A DNA stretch of 64,000 bases, from positions 7,006,001 to 7,070,000 of the forward strand of contig OY781040.1 in the NCBI GenBank assembly GCA_963676095.1. Reading direction: 5' to 3'. The position numbers and the translations under genes are program-made. Positions 1-9,601 of this stretch are shown piece after piece. Below the pieces are notes generated by a model. The model saw only the letters and a program-made list of their open reading frames with translations. It was not told where the DNA came from and ran no database searches. Origin of the DNA: G963676095 sp963676095 (GTDB lineage: Bacteria; Bacteroidota; Bacteroidia; Bacteroidales; Prolixibacteraceae). The number at the start of each line of letters is the position of its first letter. Position 1 is the first letter of the stretch.

Positions 1-134
1 ATTGTTTTTGTTAAAATTCTTTGGCAAAGCATATAAATCCAAGGATTTTATTTTATTTTGCCGTGTAATAAAACGACAAAATTATTAAAAAAACATTCAA
101 GATATTACTTTGGTTCTGGGGAGTACTCCTGGTA

Positions 135-3100
135 TTGTTTTTCGTTCTTTATCTGACGTTACAACTAAGCTTTGTTCAGACATTTATTGTCAGACAGGTA
201 ACCAATCAATTATCCGAAAAAATGCATGCCCGCGTCAGCGTGGGTAAAGTAAACATCTTTTTTTTCAATAAAATTATCCTGAAAGATGTGCTGATCGAAG
301 ATCAAAAAGCTGATACCCTTCTTAACGTAGAAAAGTTGGTTGCATCTGTTGAAAAGTTCAGCATCAAAAAAAGAAAGTTGAAGTTATCGTCAGTTTCATT
401 GCAAAAAACAAAAATATATGTTTCGCTTGATGAGAACCGGCTTCCCAATTACAAGTTTTTGCTCGATGCATTTCGAGGTCAGGAGAATGAGGCAGGAGCA
501 GACAATTCAAGCTGGGATATATCGTGCCGTGATTTTCTTTTTGAAGAAACACGCCTGGGGTACTCGTACTTTCAAAAAGACGAAGTACATCTCATCGACC
601 TTTACAACATTCATCTCGATGTGACCCATATGGCCATGAACAATGACTCTATTTCTTTTCGTATCAATCAGTTAAGTTTTGACGACAATAAATTTTTTCA
701 TCTTAAAGACCTAAGTTGCAATTTCATATCGTACCAGCATGTTATAAAACTTAACGACTTGATTTTGAATACACCTCTTTCCAAAATTTCAGGTGCAGAT
801 GTGACAATTGACCAGACAGGGATGGAAAAAGTAAAGGATCCATCAGTCACAATGGTTGATATTGATATGAAAGGATCATCCGTAAACCTTCAGGACATTG
901 CCCAGTTTGTTCCATCCTTGAGAGGAATGGACTCTCAGGCCACCCTTTCGGGGCATATTTTTGGAACTATTGCTGACCTTAAAGGAAGAGACCTTTCACT
1001 AGGGCTAGGTGACCATACCAGATTAACCTTCGATTTTTATATAAACGGGCTCCCTGATTTTGAAAAAGCCTACATTAATCTTGACTTAAAAAATTCGACA
1101 ATCGACTTTAAGGATATCGCAAAAGTCAGGCTTCCGGAAAGTTTAAAAAAACAAAATCCGGATATTCCATCCCTTCTTTTTGATGCTGGTGTGATCAGTT
1201 ATGACGGAAACTTTACAGGGTTTCTCAGCAATTTTGTGGCCTACGGAAACGTACGGTCGAACTTCGGACGACTAAAGATGGATCTTTCATTTGTCCCCTC
1301 AGGCGAAGACCTGCTGGATATTGACGGTCACCTGAAAACAGTTAATTTCAAGTTAGGTAAATTTATAAAATCTGGCGATCTGGGGGCTATCACTTTCAAT
1401 GGACAGGTAAACGGGAGTTATGAAAAACAACATAAGCTGTTTCGTGCTACGACTACAGGAGTTATCGACAGTGTGTTTTACAGTTCATACAGATACAAAA
1501 ACATCAAATTGGACGGACAGTTCCAGGATAAAAAATTTGACGGATCATTCAGTATCAAGGATAAAAATCTGGAGGGCCATTTTGATGGAAAAGTTGATTT
1601 CAACCCGAATATTCCTGTATTTGATTTCGATCTTTTGCTTGAGAAAGCCAACCTTGTTGCCTTACACGTTGATAAACTGCATAAAAAGTCAGACCTTGCT
1701 TTTGATCTTAAGGCTAATTTCACCGGGAACAACATTGACAACATTAATGGAAGTATCTGGTTCGATGATGGTTTCTATGCCAACGAGAATGACTCTATAG
1801 CACTGAAAAGCCTGACGCTAAATACCTATAATGACAGTGTAAGACACCTGATGCTCCAGTCCGATTACCTGGATGCAAAAATAAATGGAACTTATTCACT
1901 AAGCACATTAAAACAAAGTTTTAAAAACCTTGTAACCAATTATATACCTGAATCGGGATGGAAATATACGAAACACCCGGACCTCAACAGGTTTACGCTG
2001 GATCTCAATATCAAAAATGCCGGTCCTATAACTCAGACATTCATGCCTGAGCTAAACATCAGCCCCACAGAAGTTTTTGCCAGTTTTGATGAACAAAAAA
2101 ATCTTCTGGATGTCTACACAGATATCCCAAGGATAAGGTACAACAATATTATCCTCAACGGCTATTCGTTTTCGCTTCACGCCAACGAAAAAATAGAATT
2201 GAAAACGAGACTGGACGAGCTACAAATCGATAAGGACAAAAAATTATTCAACCTTTCTCTCATTTCAGATGCAAAAGACAACGAACTGAACTCAAAACTT
2301 ACATGGAATAATAACAAAGAAAAATCATATAGCGGAGAGATAGAGGCAGACATGAATTTCTCCAGGTTGGAAACCGGCACCCCTCATGTTGAGATGCACA
2401 TACTTCCGACAAAAATCTATATTGCCGATACTCTCTGGAATATTCATCCATCCACCATTACGATCGACTCGACCAGGATAGCAGTTGATAAATTCACTAT
2501 ATCCAACAAAAACCAATCATTCACTTTTAGTGGTGCCGTATCGAAAGATAAAGCAGACCGATTAAATATTGCTGTTAAAAACTTTAGCCTGGAAAACCTG
2601 ACTTTTTTGGAACAGGAGGGCATTCCCCTCAAAGGGTCACTAAACGGAACCGCAAGTATATTCGATATATATGAAAAATCCTTATTTCTGTCCGATCTAA
2701 GAATTTCCGGGCTGAACTTCGCCGGTCAGCAAATTGGTGACGTAAGCATTGTCAGTAAATGGGACCGGCCTTCAGAATCGTTACAGGCCGAACTGATAGC
2801 TGATGACAATAACCACCGGACACTTTACGGGTACGGTAGTTATTATCCAACCCGGGATAGCCTGGATTTTTCAATAAATGCAAACAGACTCCCCCTGTCG
2901 ATCCTGAAACCGGTGCTGGAAGACACATTTGACGATGTAAAAGGATATGGTACAGGAGAATTAAAAATATATGGAAAGTCGGAAAAAATATTGATGCGGG
3001 GAAATGTTTACGGAGAAAATGCTGAAGTCAAAATTGGAGAGCTTCAACTAAACTACCAGTTCAGCGACACGGTAAAATTCAGAGGCGATTCGATTGTCTT

Positions 3101-4487
3101 TGACCACATCACGATACATGACCCGGAAGGAAATAGCGGAATCTTTGACGGTTCCCTGCGACATGATAATTTTAGCAACATGGACTACAATATGACCTTG
3201 TCGTCCAGGAAGATTCTGGCATTAAATACAACCGCTGCTGATAACGAACGCTTCTACGGGAAAGCATATGCAAACGGAATTCTCAGCATAACAGGACACG
3301 CCCAGGATGTTTATTTCGATTGTTCGGCACGTACCTTGATCGGTACTTCAATCAACATCTCACTGGACGACGATAAAGAAGCCCAGGTCTATGATTTTCT
3401 CCGCTTTGTAAACCCGAAAGAAGGCTCTGTGGAAACTACAGCCCCGGTAAACGAGGCGACAGATGAATCAAGGCTGTTCATGAAGTTCAACATCGACGTA
3501 ACCCCTGAAGCTAAATTTCAGCTTATCTATAACTCACAAGTGGGCGATATTATTAAGGGACAAGGATCCGGAAACCTGCAGGTCAATATAGATCCCAATT
3601 ACAACATATCTCTTTTCGGAAACTTCAAGGTAGAGCGTGGCGATTATCTTTTCACATTGAAAAATGTTATCAACAAAAAATTCGAGATAGAACAAGGTGG
3701 TATGATCAACTGGAACGGAGACCCGTACAGTGCCAACGTTGACCTCAATGCTATCTATAAACTAAAAGCATCGCTTAAGGAACTTTTTGCCAATTCAACG
3801 GATGCAGATTTCAATCAACGGGTACAGGTTGAATGTAAAATCGCTCTGACCGATAACCTGAACAATCCAACGATCGGGTTCGATATCAATTTTCCGATGC
3901 TGGACGACCGTATAAAAGAGGAAGTAAGACAATACTTTAACAACCAGGAGGACATGAATAAGCAGATACTTTCATTATTGGTTCTCGGTCGTTTTTATAC
4001 TCCTGAATATCTGAGGGGTACTTACGAAGCATCAAACGCAAACCTGGTGGGAACAACCGCCAGCGAACTTTTCTCAAACCAATTAAGCAACTGGTTATCA
4101 AAAATTAACAATGATTTCGACATTGGGGTCAATTACAGGCCGGGAGATGAAATCACCAATGACGAAATAGAGCTGGCTTTGAGTACTCAAATGTTGAACG
4201 ACCGGGTCACGATCAACGGTAACATTGGCAATAATGGTTCCCAGACAACCACGGCCAACAACAGTGATATTATCGGCGATTTCGATCTGAACGTGAAAAT
4301 TACCAATAACGGGAAACTCCAGTTTAAAGCATACAACCATTCGAATGACAACATTATTTACGATACTTCCCCCTATACCCAAGGAATTGGATTAAGTTAT
4401 CATGAAAACTATGACACTTTTCATGAACTATGGCAAAAAATAAAACATTTATTTAACAAAAAGAAAAAAAATAGGCAGAAACAATAG
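135..4487 (+). CDS. tamB: TamB-like translocation/assembly module protein (DUF490 family)
   Basis: Very long AsmA/TamB-type protein (about 1450 aa), an inner-membrane-anchored periplasmic beta-structure protein thought to work in outer-membrane lipid or protein delivery. Visible features are a hydrophobic N-terminal anchor, long stretches of alternating polar/hydrophobic beta repeats with many 'DG', 'NG' and 'ISG' turns, and a C-terminal DUF490-like region (about residues 1050-1420) with motifs such as VERGDYLFTLKNVINKKF, LNNPTIGFDINFP and a closing KLQFKAYNHS. The family is usually 1400-1600 aa in Bacteroidota, so it is full length. The first conventional start is TTG at 135, but the frame is open back to 72, and codons 87-134 encode KKTFKILLWFWGVLLV, clearly the first part of the membrane anchor. 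The true start is therefore probably upstream, perhaps ATT at 81. Family assignment is firm; the start is not. Confidence 0.88.
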   Translation: MFFVLYLTLQLSFVQTFIVRQVTNQLSEKMHARVSVGKVNIFFFNKIILKDVLIEDQKADTLLNVEKLVASVEKFSIKKRKLKLSSVSLQKTKIYVSLDENRLPNYKFLLDAFRGQENEAGADNSSWDISCRDFLFEETRLGYSYFQKDEVHLIDLYNIHLDVTHMAMNNDSISFRINQLSFDDNKFFHLKDLSCNFISYQHVIKLNDLILNTPLSKISGADVTIDQTGMEKVKDPSVTMVDIDMKGSSVNLQDIAQFVPSLRGMDSQATLSGHIFGTIADLKGRDLSLGLGDHTRLTFDFYINGLPDFEKAYINLDLKNSTIDFKDIAKVRLPESLKKQNPDIPSLLFDAGVISYDGNFTGFLSNFVAYGNVRSNFGRLKMDLSFVPSGEDLLDIDGHLKTVNFKLGKFIKSGDLGAITFNGQVNGSYEKQHKLFRATTTGVIDSVFYSSYRYKNIKLDGQFQDKKFDGSFSIKDKNLEGHFDGKVDFNPNIPVFDFDLLLEKANLVALHVDKLHKKSDLAFDLKANFTGNNIDNINGSIWFDDGFYANENDSIALKSLTLNTYNDSVRHLMLQSDYLDAKINGTYSLSTLKQSFKNLVTNYIPESGWKYTKHPDLNRFTLDLNIKNAGPITQTFMPELNISPTEVFASFDEQKNLLDVYTDIPRIRYNNIILNGYSFSLHANEKIELKTRLDELQIDKDKKLFNLSLISDAKDNELNSKLTWNNNKEKSYSGEIEADMNFSRLETGTPHVEMHILPTKIYIADTLWNIHPSTITIDSTRIAVDKFTISNKNQSFTFSGAVSKDKADRLNIAVKNFSLENLTFLEQEGIPLKGSLNGTASIFDIYEKSLFLSDLRISGLNFAGQQIGDVSIVSKWDRPSESLQAELIADDNNHRTLYGYGSYYPTRDSLDFSINANRLPLSILKPVLEDTFDDVKGYGTGELKIYGKSEKILMRGNVYGENAEVKIGELQLNYQFSDTVKFRGDSIVFDHITIHDPEGNSGIFDGSLRHDNFSNMDYNMTLSSRKILALNTTAADNERFYGKAYANGILSITGHAQDVYFDCSARTLIGTSINISLDDDKEAQVYDFLRFVNPKEGSVETTAPVNEATDESRLFMKFNIDVTPEAKFQLIYNSQVGDIIKGQGSGNLQVNIDPNYNISLFGNFKVERGDYLFTLKNVINKKFEIEQGGMINWNGDPYSANVDLNAIYKLKASLKELFANSTDADFNQRVQVECKIALTDNLNNPTIGFDINFPMLDDRIKEEVRQYFNNQEDMNKQILSLLVLGRFYTPEYLRGTYEASNANLVGTTASELFSNQLSNWLSKINNDFDIGVNYRPGDEITNDEIELALSTQMLNDRVTINGNIGNNGSQTTTANNSDIIGDFDLNVKITNNGKLQFKAYNHSNDNIIYDTSPYTQGIGLSYHENYDTFHELWQKIKHLFNKKKKNRQKQ

Positions 4488-4603
4488 AAGGAATAGCTTG
4501 AAAAAGTATCTTAATGTTCAGTTTTTATTAAATTTAGTTTCCTTCACTCCTGGTGACTTTTGTTTTTTTGATATCTTTAGCCAAAACCGCAAAATCGAAT
4601 ATT

Positions 4604-5980
4604 ATGTTTATATTTATGGTTGTTGTCTTTGTGCTTGGTTATGTAGCCATTGCACTGGAACATCCTCTGAAGGTAGACAAAGCCGCCACTGCTTTAATTA
4701 TTGGGTCGCTCTGCTGGATTATATATATTTTAGGGTCAGAACAAATTTTAGGACTGGGCTTTAGCCCTTCCTGGGAGACATTCTCAAAAGCACATAGTTT
4801 GCATATCAGCCTTGAATCGGTACGGGAATTTATCGTCGAGCATGAAATCATTTACCATCTTGGCGATATTAGTGAAATCCTGTTCTTTCTGCTCGGTGCA
4901 ATGACTATTGTTGAAATGGTCGACCGGCATGATGGTTTCAAAATTATTACAGACCGCATAACAACCACAAATACAGTCAAGTTACTTTGGATCCTTAGCT
5001 TTCTGACTTTTTTCATGTCTGCATTGCTAGACAACATGACCACGACAATCGTGCTGGTGGCCCTGCTCCGAAAGCTGATAAACGAAAAGGAAAAACGCTG
5101 GTTGTTTGCGAGTATGGTTGTACTTGCTGCAAATGCAGGAGGGGCGTGGTCTCCTATTGGAGATGTAACAACAATCATGTTATGGATCGGTGGCCAAATC
5201 ACCTCCTGGAATATTATCAAAGGGGTTTTCCTTCCAAGTCTGGCTAATCTTATTGCCCCGCTTATTGTTCTAAGTTTTTTAATAAAGGGAAAAACAATCC
5301 ACCGTCCTCATATAAGTAGCAATGAAACGTCACTTACCACTCATTCGGAACAAATACTCATGCTCCTGTTGGGTGTAGGTGGGTTACTATTTGTTCCTGT
5401 GTTCAAAACAATCACCCATCTTCCCCCGTACATGGGCATGCTATTGTCGTTAGGCGTAATCTGGGTTGTTTCCGAAATAATCCATAAAGGCAAACCGACT
5501 GAAATCAGGAAAAAACTACGTGTTACTGCGATCCTCCAGCGTATCGATGTCCCGACAATCCTGTTCTTTCTGGGAATCCTTTCAGCAGTTGCAGCCCTGC
5601 AATCTGCAGGCCAGCTGAATCTGCTTTCTCAATATTTAAATGACAAGCTGGGTAATGTATATCTGATTGGTTTGGCCATCGGCGTTCTTTCGTCGATTGT
5701 TGATAATGTTCCTCTTGTCGCAGGGGCTATGGGCATGTATCCAATATCAGCTCCAGGATCAAACGATTTCTTAAGTTATTTTGTACAGGATGGTAGATTT
5801 TGGGAATTTCTTGCCTATACAGCCGGAACCGGCGGCAGTATGCTGATTATTGGGTCGGCTGCGGGAGTCGCTGCCATGGGCCTTGAAAAGATTGATTTTA
5901 TCTGGTACCTGAAAAAGATAACATATCTGGCCATAATCGGTTATCTGGCCGGAGCAGGAGTATATTACCTGGTATTGTAA
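4604..5980 (+). CDS. nhaD: NhaD-type Na+/H+ antiporter
   Basis: Polytopic inner-membrane sodium:proton antiporter of the NhaD/ArsB-NhaD (IT) superfamily, about 458 aa with roughly 11-12 hydrophobic segments. Typical NhaD features are the N-terminal GYVAIALEHPLKVDKAAT, the central LLDNMTTTIVLVALLR, ANAGGAWSPIGDVTTIMLW, and the C-terminal SSIVDNVPLVAGAMGMYP and TAGTGGSMLIIGSAAGV segments; the conserved Asp/Asn/Thr residues in these lie in the expected transport core. I prefer ATG 4604 because the family's N-terminus begins just there; an in-frame GTG at 4553 would add 17 residues. A strong intrinsic terminator follows (6053-6087), so the gene appears to be transcribed separately from exbB. Role: Na+ export and pH homeostasis, fitting a marine or halotolerant lifestyle (inference). 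Confidence 0.92.
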   Translation: MFIFMVVVFVLGYVAIALEHPLKVDKAATALIIGSLCWIIYILGSEQILGLGFSPSWETFSKAHSLHISLESVREFIVEHEIIYHLGDISEILFFLLGAMTIVEMVDRHDGFKIITDRITTTNTVKLLWILSFLTFFMSALLDNMTTTIVLVALLRKLINEKEKRWLFASMVVLAANAGGAWSPIGDVTTIMLWIGGQITSWNIIKGVFLPSLANLIAPLIVLSFLIKGKTIHRPHISSNETSLTTHSEQILMLLLGVGGLLFVPVFKTITHLPPYMGMLLSLGVIWVVSEIIHKGKPTEIRKKLRVTAILQRIDVPTILFFLGILSAVAALQSAGQLNLLSQYLNDKLGNVYLIGLAIGVLSSIVDNVPLVAGAMGMYPISAPGSNDFLSYFVQDGRFWEFLAYTAGTGGSMLIIGSAAGVAAMGLEKIDFIWYLKKITYLAIIGYLAGAGVYYLVL

Positions 5981-6052
5981 AACCATGCGTTGAGATAATT
6001 TCAAAATCCCTTTTCCAGGTGAAATGTCACTAAAAAATATTCCCTATTTTTA

Positions 6053-6087
6053 CGAGGCATAATATTTGTTGATTATGCCTCGTTTTT
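6053..6087 (+). terminator. Intrinsic terminator of nhaD
   Basis: Perfect 11-bp inverted repeat (CGAGGCATAAT at 6053-6063 and its complement at 6072-6082) with an 8-nt loop followed directly by TTTTT. It lies between nhaD and exbB and overlaps the upstream candidate start codons at 6066 and 6075, which argues that exbB translation starts downstream at 6114. Confidence 0.85.
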
Positions 6088-6113
6088 ATGTTGTTCTACA
6101 AATAAACAGGTCT

Positions 6114-6815
6114 ATGTTAAATTACATTTTTCTTCAAGTTGCTACATCAGCCGGCACAGGAACTCCGGCTTCATCCAGCCCCCAGGACGGAATTGTCACC
6201 CACTTCTTCGATCTGGCCTTAAAGGGGGGATGGCTTATGATCCCAATAGTTGCCTTATCCTTTGTCGGTGTATTTATATTTTTCGACCGTTATTTTGCCA
6301 TAAAAAAGGCAGGCAAAGTTGACAATACTCTTTTTGAGAAGGTAAAAGAAAACATCCTTAAGGGAAAAATAGATACCGCCCTGGCCCTGGCTAAATCGGA
6401 AGATACGCCAACAGCCCGTATGATTGAAAAGGGAATCACACGCATCGGACGGCCTATGACCGATGTGAATGCGGCGATTGAGATTGTCGGGAACCTGGAA
6501 ATATCTAAGCTGGAAAAAGGCCTGCCGGTTTTGGCAAGCGTTGCCGGAGGTGCCCCGATGATTGGTTTTCTGGGTACAGTTACAGGTATGATACAGGCAT
6601 TTTATGATATGGCAAATGCCGGAAACAATATCGACATTACCCTTTTATCTTCAGGAATATACCAGGCCATGGTGACTACCGTTGCCGGACTTATTGTCGG
6701 TATTACAGCCTATTTCGCCTATAACATTCTGGTATCGAATGTTGAAAAAGTAATTTTCAAAATGGAAGCAGCAACATCTGAATTTTTGGACTTGCTGAAT
6801 GAACCCGCAAAATAA
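6114..6815 (+). CDS. exbB: ExbB/TolQ/MotA-family proton channel protein
   Basis: Inner-membrane proton-channel subunit that energises TonB. The sequence shows an N-terminal leader-like stretch with a Ser/Pro/Gly linker, a first TM helix (GGWLMIPIVALSFVGVFIFF), a cytoplasmic helical domain, and two C-terminal TM helices containing LASVAGGAPMIGFLGTVTGM and GIYQAMVTTVAGLIVGITAY, the signature MotA/TolQ/ExbB region. Length (about 233 aa) is normal. ATG 6114 is chosen because the upstream TTG (6066) and ATG (6075) lie inside the nhaD terminator hairpin. It is followed immediately by exbD and tonB in one operon, so it should power the TonB-dependent SusC-type receptors such as the one at 40949-44293. 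Confidence 0.93.
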   Translation: MLNYIFLQVATSAGTGTPASSSPQDGIVTHFFDLALKGGWLMIPIVALSFVGVFIFFDRYFAIKKAGKVDNTLFEKVKENILKGKIDTALALAKSEDTPTARMIEKGITRIGRPMTDVNAAIEIVGNLEISKLEKGLPVLASVAGGAPMIGFLGTVTGMIQAFYDMANAGNNIDITLLSSGIYQAMVTTVAGLIVGITAYFAYNILVSNVEKVIFKMEAATSEFLDLLNEPAK

Positions 6816-6822
6816 TCAGATT

Positions 6823-7230
6823 ATGGCCCTTAAAAGACGCAGTAAAGTAGATGCCAGTTTTAGCATGTCTTCCATGACAGATATCGTATTCCTGCTCCTG
6901 CTGTTCTTTATGATATCCTCAACATTGGTTGCCCCTAATGCGTTAAAATTATTGTTACCGCAAAGCAATAATCAAACCGCTGCCAAACCGGTAACAACCG
7001 TATCAATAACAGCCGATTTGAAATACTATATAAATATTGACGGACAGGTTAAAAGAGTCGCGTTTCACGAAATAGAACCAGCGTTGCAGAAAACGATCGG
7101 AAATAATCCCGATGCTTATATTTCGCTGCATGCAGACAAGTCAGTCCCGATAGAAGAAGTTGTAAAAATCATGAACATTGCAAAAAGGAATAAATATAAA
7201 CTGATCCTTGCAACAGCTCCTGAAAAATAA
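6823..7230 (+). CDS. exbD: ExbD/TolR-family biopolymer transport protein
   Basis: Partner of ExbB: a single-TM inner-membrane protein with a periplasmic domain. The N-terminal positively charged stretch (ALKRRSKVDASFSMSSMTDI) runs into the TM helix DIVFLLLLFFMISSTLV, where the Asp is the conserved proton-carrying residue of the family. The C-terminal half is the expected small alpha/beta periplasmic domain (YISLHADKSVPIEEVVKIM). About 135 aa, normal. An alternative ATG at 6799 overlaps the end of exbB. The stop codon overlaps the tonB start (TAATG), implying translational coupling. Confidence 0.92.
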   Translation: MALKRRSKVDASFSMSSMTDIVFLLLLFFMISSTLVAPNALKLLLPQSNNQTAAKPVTTVSITADLKYYINIDGQVKRVAFHEIEPALQKTIGNNPDAYISLHADKSVPIEEVVKIMNIAKRNKYKLILATAPEK

Positions 7231-8183
7231 TGAGTTACTTTTCGAAACATAAGGCCGGTTTTTGGGGAACAATTGTCATTCATGCAATTATCTTCATATT
7301 GCTCCTGATTTTCGGGTTCTTTACTCCCCTTCCCTTACCGGGAGAAGAAGGGATACTGGTCAATTTAGGAAATGCAGACCTGGGACTCGGACAGGAAGAA
7401 CCGGCCCCGGCCCCGCCAGCAAGCACCAACTCTCAGGAGAAGGAAAAGCAAGTCTCAGAAAACAAAGCCCCCCTTCAAGAACAGGCTCCCGTTAAAACAA
7501 GCCAGGGTGAGGAAGAGATCATGACCCAGGACTATGAAAAAACAGCAGCAATTGAAGCTGCTAAAAAGAAAAAACAAGAAGACGCACAAAAAAAACTGGC
7601 AGAGCAAAAGAAAAAGGAGGCATTGGAACGACAAAGGCAGGAAGAGCTCGAAAAACAACGACAGGCAGAAATCGCCAGGCTAAAGCGCGAGGCTGAAGAA
7701 AAAAAGAAAAAAGAGGAAGAAGAAAAGAAAATTGCAAAAATAAATTCACTGGCGTCCAACGCTTTTGGAAAGGGTGGTTCAGAAAATTCAGATTCGAAAA
7801 GCAGTTCACAGGGAGTAACTTATCCGGGAGGAAACCAGGGAAATCCCAGCGGGGCTGCCGGTTCAGATAATTACGGAAACGGATCCAAAGGAAGCGGAAA
7901 TTCAGGGAATGGCCCTTCCTTCAGTCTGGCCGGAAGGAATGCCTTATCATTACCCAAACCAGAATATCCGGGAAATGAGGAAGGGGTTGTTGTCGTTTCT
8001 GTCACCGTTGATAAATACGGAAACGTTACAGCTGCTGACCCCGGGGCACAGGGGTCGAATACCTATAATGCCAACCTGCTTTCTGCTGCAAAAAAGGCTG
8101 CGTTAAAAGCCAGATTCAATAAAGATTCCAATGCTCCGGCCTTTCAAAAAGGAACAATAACCTACCGTTTTATTCTGGATTGA
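7230..8183 (+). CDS. tonB: TonB-like energy transducer
   Basis: Periplasm-spanning protein that transmits proton-motive force from ExbBD to outer-membrane receptors. Layout: short cytoplasmic N-terminus, one TM helix (GTIVIHAIIFILLLIFGFF), a Pro/Ala region (EEPAPAPPAS), a long Lys/Glu/Gln-rich coiled-coil (about residues 105-175) replacing the classical Pro-Lys spacer, a Ser/Gly/Asn-rich linker, and a C-terminal domain (about 230-317) with EYPGNEEGVVVVSVTVDKYGNV resembling the TonB C-terminal beta fold. Its start overlaps the exbD stop by one base. Last gene of the exbB-exbD-tonB operon. The general role is clear; receptor preference cannot be read from sequence. Confidence 0.87.
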   Translation: MSYFSKHKAGFWGTIVIHAIIFILLLIFGFFTPLPLPGEEGILVNLGNADLGLGQEEPAPAPPASTNSQEKEKQVSENKAPLQEQAPVKTSQGEEEIMTQDYEKTAAIEAAKKKKQEDAQKKLAEQKKKEALERQRQEELEKQRQAEIARLKREAEEKKKKEEEEKKIAKINSLASNAFGKGGSENSDSKSSSQGVTYPGGNQGNPSGAAGSDNYGNGSKGSGNSGNGPSFSLAGRNALSLPKPEYPGNEEGVVVVSVTVDKYGNVTAADPGAQGSNTYNANLLSAAKKAALKARFNKDSNAPAFQKGTITYRFILD

Positions 8184-8190
8184 TAAAGAA

Positions 8191-8472
8191 TCAAGGATTA
8201 AACATGTCCGGAGTAAAATACCCAAGAATCGAGTTAATCATCTCAATCTGCTCTTTAGCCTCCGGGTAGTCCGGATCCTCTTCAAGCACCCGCTGAAACT
8301 GATTAATAGCCCTTCCCCACTCTTCCCTTTTACAATAAATCTTACCCCGTAAGAAACGGGCATCTATATCATCAGGATTACGCGCTAAAGCTTCCTTCAC
8401 CAACATCTCCGCTTCTTCCAGACAGCCCATCTCAAACAGCTCCAGCATTTTCAAATTTTCCGGCATTTTCAA
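8191..8472 (-). CDS. Small tetratricopeptide-repeat protein
   Basis: 93-aa soluble helical protein built of about two TPR units: the first around LELFEMGCLEEAEMLVKEAL, the second around REEWGRAINQFQRVLEEDPD, with the TPR-type A/G and Pro positions. The C-terminal ILGYFTPDMFNP tail recurs, as I recall, in small Bacteroidetes TPR proteins. There is no signal peptide. It converges with tonB (8 bp between stop codons) and lies downstream of the isomerase gene on the same strand, with a hairpin terminator between. It is probably a protein-protein interaction module; no partner can be named. Confidence 0.75.
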   Translation of the reverse strand: MKMPENLKMLELFEMGCLEEAEMLVKEALARNPDDIDARFLRGKIYCKREEWGRAINQFQRVLEEDPDYPEAKEQIEMINSILGYFTPDMFNP

Positions 8473-8525
8473 ATTTTTATTCTTTGTATTCCCTTAAAAT
8501 CCACGTTCCTATTATATAAAAATAA

Positions 8526-8576
8526 ACCACCCTTCCGCAGATAAGGTGAGAGAAAGGACTTTGACGGAAGGGTGGT
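8526..8576 (-). terminator. Hairpin, probable terminator after the sugar isomerase-like gene
   Basis: A 12-bp perfect inverted repeat (ACCACCCTTCCG at 8526-8537, complement at 8565-8576) with a 27-nt loop. Read on the minus strand it is followed by a T-rich stretch (TTTATTTTTA). It sits just past the stop codon of the minus-strand gene at 8601-9461. Confidence 0.6.
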
Positions 8577-8600
8577 AAAACTAATTAATAAAGTCTGAAT

Positions 8601-9461
8601 TTAAACAAATTTTGCTGAATACAGATACTTATAACTGATTTCGATACTTTCCAACGGATCCATACCTTTTGTACTATCCTGTTCCACAAAGAAATAATTC
8701 ATTCCGGCGATTTTACGGGTATCGAAAATCTTTCTAAAATCGATCCTTCCTGTCCCCACCGGTGCAAAAAACATATCATCTGTTTTCGTCATATCTTTTA
8801 CATGCCAAAGGGCAAACCGTCCGGGATTTTTATGGAAATATTTCACTGGATCGTAACCGGCCTTGGTCATCCAATACAGATCGACCTCAAAAACGACACA
8901 GGAAGGATCTGTGTCCGACAATAAAATGTCATAAGGAATTTTACCTTCCATTTTATCAAACTCAAAAGCGTGATTGTGATAGCCGAACTTTAACCCGTAC
9001 TTTTTAGCAATGTCACCCAGCTTATTAAATTTTTCAGCCGTCGCCTTGTACCCGTCAAGATCTTTTCGGTATTGATCTGAAAGATAAGGATAAATAACAT
9101 ACTCAACCCCTGCATTAGCGGCGTCTTCGCATACAGTATCAGCGACATCCGGCTCAAAGGCAGTGTGTGTACTCCTCAATTTCATTCCCAGGCTTTTGGT
9201 CAGCTTTGCAAACTCTGATGGGGCCATACCATAAAAAGTCCTTTCGTTCAAATCGTACCCCGCGGCCTCCAGTGAGTTATATCCAATTTTAGCAACTGCC
9301 TCCAAAGTACCTTTCAAATCTGACTTCAACTGATCCCTAACAGTATAAAGCTGAAGCCCGATCACCTTCGACGGTGCTTTCCCCGACACAAGAGAAGGAA
9401 TAATAAATGAACCTGCTGTCAGTGCGGCAGCCGACTTCAAGAAATCTCTCCGGTTAGTCAT
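8601..9461 (-). CDS. Secreted sugar phosphate isomerase/epimerase-like TIM-barrel protein
   Basis: 286-aa protein of the xylose-isomerase-like TIM-barrel family (AP endonuclease 2 superfamily). The N-terminus MTNRRDFLKSAAALTAGSF is a twin-arginine signal (RRDFLK) with a hydrophobic stretch, so the folded enzyme is exported. The barrel shows the family's strands: GLQLYTVRDQL, YNSLEAAGYD, RSTHTAFEPD, KFGYHNHAFEFD, VVFEVDLYWMTKAGYDP and LWHVKDM, with His and Glu/Asp metal ligands in YHNHAFEF and VFEVD and the late His of HVKD. Many Bacteroidetes paralogues exist with unknown sugar substrates; sugar isomerase/epimerase is the likely class but the substrate is unknown. Monocistronic, ended by the hairpin at 8526-8576. 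Confidence 0.85.
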   Translation of the reverse strand: MTNRRDFLKSAAALTAGSFIIPSLVSGKAPSKVIGLQLYTVRDQLKSDLKGTLEAVAKIGYNSLEAAGYDLNERTFYGMAPSEFAKLTKSLGMKLRSTHTAFEPDVADTVCEDAANAGVEYVIYPYLSDQYRKDLDGYKATAEKFNKLGDIAKKYGLKFGYHNHAFEFDKMEGKIPYDILLSDTDPSCVVFEVDLYWMTKAGYDPVKYFHKNPGRFALWHVKDMTKTDDMFFAPVGTGRIDFRKIFDTRKIAGMNYFFVEQDSTKGMDPLESIEISYKYLYSAKFV

Positions 9462-9601
9462 AATTAAAAAAGTTTAGTTGTTCAAATTTTAACAGGATAT
9501 CACAGCAAATTTTATTCTGCTTTCCTGATTGCTAAAGATAATAAATAATAGGACTTATTTTTTGTATTGGCTTCGTATCTTTACAAAACATAAACGACAA
9601 A

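Noticed and set aside
1..60. Promoter with -33 TTTGG and -7 TATTTTG before the TamB-like gene
   Set aside because: The spacing between the candidate boxes (about 30 bp) is too long and the -7 lacks one base of the consensus.
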